NCBI GenBank assembly: GCA_028673005.1 | Contig: CM054112.1 | Coordinates: 26,824,124-26,888,123, forward strand | Length of the DNA: 64,000 nucleotides | Direction: 5' to 3' | Source: Tanypteryx hageni | Lineage: Eukaryota; Arthropoda; Insecta; Odonata; Petaluridae | Shown: positions 61,134 through 64,000 of the stretch, one piece after another | How positions within the stretch are numbered: position 1 is the first letter of the stretch | Layout: each line of letters opens with the position of its first letter | Program-made: the position numbers and the translations under genes | Notes under the pieces: model-generated | What the model was told of the DNA's origin: nothing | The model's input: the letters and a program-made list of their open reading frames with translations, nothing else | Database searches by the model: none

Positions 61134-62552
61134 TCATAATCGTGTATGGTCCCTCCCAATCCCTCTGTAGTTTTGGTCCCTCTGTAGTTTTGGGGATCGA
61201 CCCTTCCTTCGGGATGGGTTGAATAGCCATACCTGATCGCCCTCACTGAAACCTCCGTGTATGCCAGCCGGTCGTACCTGGCCTTCATGCGATCGCTCTC
61301 CTTTTATCAATCTTCTTCGTACATACGTGTGGGCTGTATAGATCCGTTCCTCTAAGTCCCTCGCGTAATCCGAAGGGCATTTTGGCTGGCCTGGTGACAA
61401 TCTAAATATTAGATCTGCAGGTAATCGGATGTCCCTACCAAAAACCAAGGATGCTGGATTTCTCCCTGTAGTTTCGTGTACAGCTGATCTGTACGCCATG
61501 AGCAGGAGAGGTATGTGGTGGTCCCAGTCCGTCTGGTGCTCGTTGACGTGCATCCGTAGATGGGTCTCGAGCGTCCTGTTAAATCGTTCGACCATCCCAT
61601 CGGACTGCGGATGTAACGGCGTCGTGCGCGTTTTCCTGATACCCAACAGCTTGCATACCTCGGAGAAAATTTGGGATTCAAACTGTCGTCCCTGGTCTGA
61701 ATGTAGTTCAAAAGGGACACCATAGCGGCAGAACATAGTTGTCACCAGTGCTTCTGCTATAGTCGGAGCCTCCTGGTTTGGTACTGCTATCACCTCAGGC
61801 CATTTCGTGAAATAATCAATAGCAATTACGAAATATCGGTTACCCTTGTTAGTAACCGGAAATGGACCTGCGATATCGACGGCTACTCGCTCAAACGGTA
61901 TCCCCACATTATATTGCCTCATAGCTCCGCGAGTGCGCAACTGCGGCCCCTTACTCGTCGCGCAGTCACTACATCTTCTACAGAATTCTTCAACGTCCCT
62001 TCTTGCATCGGGCCAATAGAATCTCTCCCGCATCTTTCTTAATGTTTTCGCGACTCCAAAATGTCCTCCACTACATCCTGCGTGTAATTCACTCAAAATG
62101 TCTTCAACCATTGACCTTGGGATCACGATTTGCTCTATCTGGGTCTGTCCATCGGGAGACTCCCAGATTCGTAACAGCAACCAATCCCGCAGCCTCAAGG
62201 ACTTCCATTGCGCCCAATACGATTTCGTAGTTTCTCCAAAGGGCGATATTTCTTCCCAAGTCGGTCGTTCATCACTTTTCTCCTTCCAAGCAATTATTGG
62301 GGCTAAATCCACATCCTCTCGTTGCTTCTGACTCATGGATGTCGCGAGTGCAGCGCCTTCAGCTTGGACGATAATTGTGCGTCGCAAAGTGCCTTCCTTT
62401 GCATCAGCTCGACTGCAACTCCCACAGTCCTCAGGGTAAGGTCTTCTCGACAATGAATCTGCATTACCATGTTTGACATCGTTACGCGTTCTTTGATATT
62501 CATTGCAGTGAGCCCGTAAGTGCCCTATCTTCCCGCAGCCCCAACATCTCAT
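61134..62552 (-). pseudogene. Zinc knuckle fused to integrase (deleted pol)
   Basis: The frame gives 472 residues. Residues 3-16 form a CCHC zinc knuckle (C3, C6, H11, C16) that binds RNA in Gag. From about residue 28 the text is the end of an RNase H domain (HGNADSLSRRP). The junction between them (about 62465-62500) marks loss of protease, reverse transcriptase and most of RNase H, roughly 2 kb by family expectation. Next is the integrase HHCC zinc domain (H157, H164, C194, C197) and the DDE core: D226 in VDIAGPF, D286 in HSDQGRQF and E322 in DGMVERFNRT, with the expected 35-residue D-E spacing. The catalytic triad is intact. The C-terminus is cut by the 17-bp duplication. The frame overlaps the Gag stop by four bases (ATGA) in the -1 frame. 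Confidence 0.9.
61160..61193. repeat. 17-bp tandem duplication breaking integrase
   Basis: The unit tccctctgtagttttgg occurs twice in a row (61160-61176 and 61177-61193). Seventeen is not a multiple of three, so the integrase frame is thrown out, giving an early stop at 61134 in the main frame and the separate fragment downstream. Confidence 0.92.
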
Positions 62553-63370
62553 TTTGCGGCCAGAAGCAAAAGATCGTCTCTTCCCATCATCGCGCTGGAT
62601 GCACTATTTTCAATTGTACTGCTGTCTTCACGTTCGGTTTCTTCAGGATGCATTAGACAGATTCTACCGCGATCCCTGGCCGGTCTTGTCGTTTCAAACC
62701 GAAGAGCATGAGCCAGCGCTTCATTCAGTCCTGGAGGCTTCATCAATCTAACATTATGAAGTGTGTCCGCGTCGTAGATTCCGTCGACTAATGTCCGTAC
62801 AGCAATGTCCTCGACGATTTCTTGTGGGCAGTGTGAATATGCTAATCGGACTAACCGGCGGGTCTCGGCCGAATGCCGCTGTAAATTTTCTCCTGGTTTT
62901 TGTACTTGTTGTTTGAGCTGTGCTCTATACACATGTTTCAGGTGAGTGTTCCCGTAACGTAATTCTAGTTCGGCGGCAAGAATCTCAAAATCTTGCCACT
63001 TTAATGTTCCTATTTTATCGTTAGAATTAATTTCTAAGAGCTCCACATGCCTCATTACATTGTCATTAATAAACCTATTCTGCTCATCAACCGCTATCTT
63101 TTTCTCTTTCACACACGCCATTATCGAAGACAACTGCTCGTTCTGTTCTTTTTCAGCACTACGCTCACCTTCATTGACGAACGAGATTACGTCTTCGGCT
63201 CCCGCTGCAGCAAACAGGAATGTTTCTGGGTCCTTTCCTTCGTTGCATATTGCTTCCCGTAACCTCGCAATCAGTGAAGCTTTAGTACCCGACGTCGGTA
63301 AATTCCGTTCTCCCAACTCCGATTTCAGGAGCGTTACTTTCAGGTCCAATAATTTGTTTTTTCCACTCAT
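62549..63370 (-). CDS. gag: Gag protein with SAP domain (shortened)
   Basis: The frame gives 273 residues starting at the first ATG about 40 bases after the primer-binding site. Residues 7-41 look like a SAP motif (LKSELGERNLPTSGTKASLI), a DNA-binding module found in Gag of some arthropod retrotransposons. Residues 123-228 match the second half of a retrotransposon capsid-type Gag domain (ELELRYG, YRAQLKQ, LVRLAY). The usual first half of that domain seems to be missing, so a second internal deletion is likely. The zinc knuckle that normally ends Gag is encoded in the next frame. The shift occurs at gcaaaatga, so either a -1 slip on the A run or a one-base mutation separates them. Confidence 0.82.
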   Translation of the reverse strand: MSGKNKLLDLKVTLLKSELGERNLPTSGTKASLIARLREAICNEGKDPETFLFAAAGAEDVISFVNEGERSAEKEQNEQLSSIMACVKEKKIAVDEQNRFINDNVMRHVELLEINSNDKIGTLKWQDFEILAAELELRYGNTHLKHVYRAQLKQQVQKPGENLQRHSAETRRLVRLAYSHCPQEIVEDIAVRTLVDGIYDADTLHNVRLMKPPGLNEALAHALRFETTRPARDRGRICLMHPEETEREDSSTIENSASSAMMGRDDLLLLAAK

Positions 63371-63392
63371 CCTCTTCTCTACCGATGGAAGT

Positions 63393-63410
63393 ATCCCACT
63401 TCTGACACCA
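63393..63410 (-). promoter_or_regulatory. tRNA primer-binding site
   Basis: On the plus strand the sequence atcccacttctgacacca looks like the 3' end of a mature tRNA including CCA, so on the minus strand it is complementary to it. It sits one base inside the 5' LTR, as expected for the minus-strand primer site. tRNA-Leu is my best guess for the primer but was not verified. Confidence 0.82.
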
Positions 63411-63411
63411 C

Positions 63412-63563
63412 TGTTACGTATTCTCGGCCGTTCTTCCCGAATATTATGAATAAGTAGAGAGACACTCGTGGAATACTCCTTTATTTAAATGGCAGACCTC
63501 TTCATACTCCAACAAAGCAAATCAACAATGTCACGTAAAACATCAACAAGATAAAGAGCAACA
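63412..63563 (-). repeat. 5' LTR (outer end uncertain)
   Basis: It begins TGTTACGTATTCTCGG on the plus strand and follows the 3' LTR closely to about 63550, with a 9-bp gap relative to it. Beyond that it diverges and lacks the last 25 or so bases (including accggtaca) of the 3' LTR. The end at 63563 is chosen because it gives a CA edge. No matching target-site duplication with the left flank (tgtat) was found, so the outer edge may be truncated. Confidence 0.75.
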
Positions 63564-64000
63564 TACCTGTCTAATTAAAATTTGATGCAACATACATTGC
63601 GCAAATTTACACGCTTCTAGTCTCTTTAAATAATGAGCTAAGAAATCCGGTCACGCTCGACTAATATGAACTATCTATGACTGCCAATGAGTGTAATGCT
63701 ATTTTTAACAAACTTTCCGACTAGGCAGAAGATTGAAATTTGGTAGAAATGTATGATTCTTACAGTAAATGCCATTTAGGAAAAAATCCCCAAAGCAGAC
63801 ATGGGTTCGACTCCAGTAGATAATTTCTGTTTCCCATAAGATAACGCGTAAAAATCGATTTTTCGACTAGCAGGCTTTTAATATTTTCCAAATTAAAATT
63901 AGAAAGAATTGACCTGCAATCTTCAAATCTGGACCGTTTTAAAGAAAAATAAATAAAGTTTCTTATTCTATTCGTCACATTTCGCCTTCGATTCGAAATC
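63564..64000 (+). repeat. AT-rich DNA with a B-box-like repeat
   Basis: No gene is seen. At 63803-63814 the plus strand has gggttcgactcc, followed by a gtttcccataag phrase. The same pair of phrases occurs in reverse order and orientation near 30165-30216, so this is probably a minus-strand relative of the 29-31 kb repeat family. It runs to the window edge. Confidence 0.5.

Larger units (their letters stand above)
60979..61193 (-). pseudogene. Integrase C-terminal fragment, frameshifted
   Basis: This is the continuation of the integrase reading frame after the 17-bp duplication. It encodes a small beta-rich C-terminal segment with GPYTI, VYRI and VVHLHRLRPY, phrases common to the end of Ty3/gypsy integrases. 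Translation stops at 60979, inside the 3' LTR, so the frame overlaps the polypurine tract and LTR edge. It is separated from the main integrase frame by the duplication and would not be made as part of it. Confidence 0.8.
60807..63563 (-). mobile_element. Ty3/gypsy LTR retrotransposon, internally deleted
   Basis: Order on the minus strand: 5' LTR, primer-binding site, Gag with SAP domain, zinc knuckle, the tail of RNase H fused to integrase, polypurine tract, 3' LTR. At about 2.76 kb it is well short of the 5 kb or more usual for this superfamily because protease, reverse transcriptase and most of RNase H are missing. The two LTRs differ at only about 4 of the first 140 aligned positions plus a 9-bp indel, so insertion is fairly young. 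It cannot transpose alone; it could at most use proteins from an intact relative. Confidence 0.93.

Noticed and set aside
1..64000. CRISPR arrays, bacterial operons or phage genes
   Set aside because: No regularly spaced repeats with unique spacers, no ribosome-binding-site-linked gene clusters and no phage-type proteins; composition and transposons are those of an animal genome.
1..64000. Conserved microRNA hairpins
   Set aside because: I looked for several mature sequences conserved in insects (let-7, miR-1, miR-9, miR-124, miR-184, bantam and others) and found no convincing match.

Overview
This window looks like non-coding DNA from an arthropod genome, most likely an insect. CpG dinucleotides are common rather than depleted, most of the sequence is AT-rich, and the recognisable coding remnants are arthropod-type transposons: a Ty3/gypsy LTR element whose Gag carries a SAP domain, an RTE-like LINE, hAT-type and Tc1/mariner-like non-autonomous DNA elements, and fold-back elements. 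The insect assignment is inference. I found no complete host protein-coding gene, no rRNA, no convincing tRNA and no CRISPR array. The long open frames in the first two thirds of the window are by-products of stop-poor purine or pyrimidine repeats.

Layout. From 1 to 29 kb, AT-rich unique-looking sequence alternates with long purine-only or pyrimidine-only simple-sequence tracts at about 0.3-0.9, 2.2-2.4, 3.0-3.84, 9.1-9.4, 13.6, 19.4, 22.0-23.1, 25.4-26.0, 26.2-27.2 and 28.4-29.0 kb. A tandem pair of diverged repeats lies at 5.6-6.2 kb. From 29.1 to 31.4 kb there are two diverged copies of a roughly 1 kb AT-rich repeat, one with an internal 84-bp tandem duplication. A near-perfect 65-bp-arm inverted repeat is at 32.9-33.1 kb. 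More polypyrimidine or polypurine tracts occur at 35.4-36.1, 41.2-41.4, 46.1-46.3, 49.8-50.6 and 53.2-53.7 kb, the last including a 15/17-bp minisatellite.

From 42 kb onward transposon relics are denser. hAT-like non-autonomous elements lie at 42.2, 47.7, 53.8 and 55.1 kb. A LINE reverse-transcriptase relic at 51.5-52.4 kb is split by a 126-bp fold-back insert flanked by a perfect 12-bp target-site duplication. A TA-flanked mariner-like MITE lies at 58.1 kb and a 44-bp-arm inverted repeat at 59.7-59.9 kb. The largest coding object is a minus-strand Ty3/gypsy element at 60.8-63.56 kb with LTRs, primer-binding site, polypurine tract, Gag and integrase. It has lost protease, reverse transcriptase and RNase H by an internal deletion that left the frame open, and its integrase C-terminus is broken by a 17-bp tandem duplication.

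The recognisable genes work together only within the LTR element: Gag would package, and the LTR, primer site and polypurine tract would serve as cis-acting signals, while reverse transcriptase would have to come from an intact relative. I do not see a convincing undescribed biological system. The best leads are the Gag-zinc-knuckle-integrase deletion derivative, the nested fold-back insertion, the long inverted repeats, the B-box-like repeat family and one weak candidate terminal exon at 55.65-55.86 kb.
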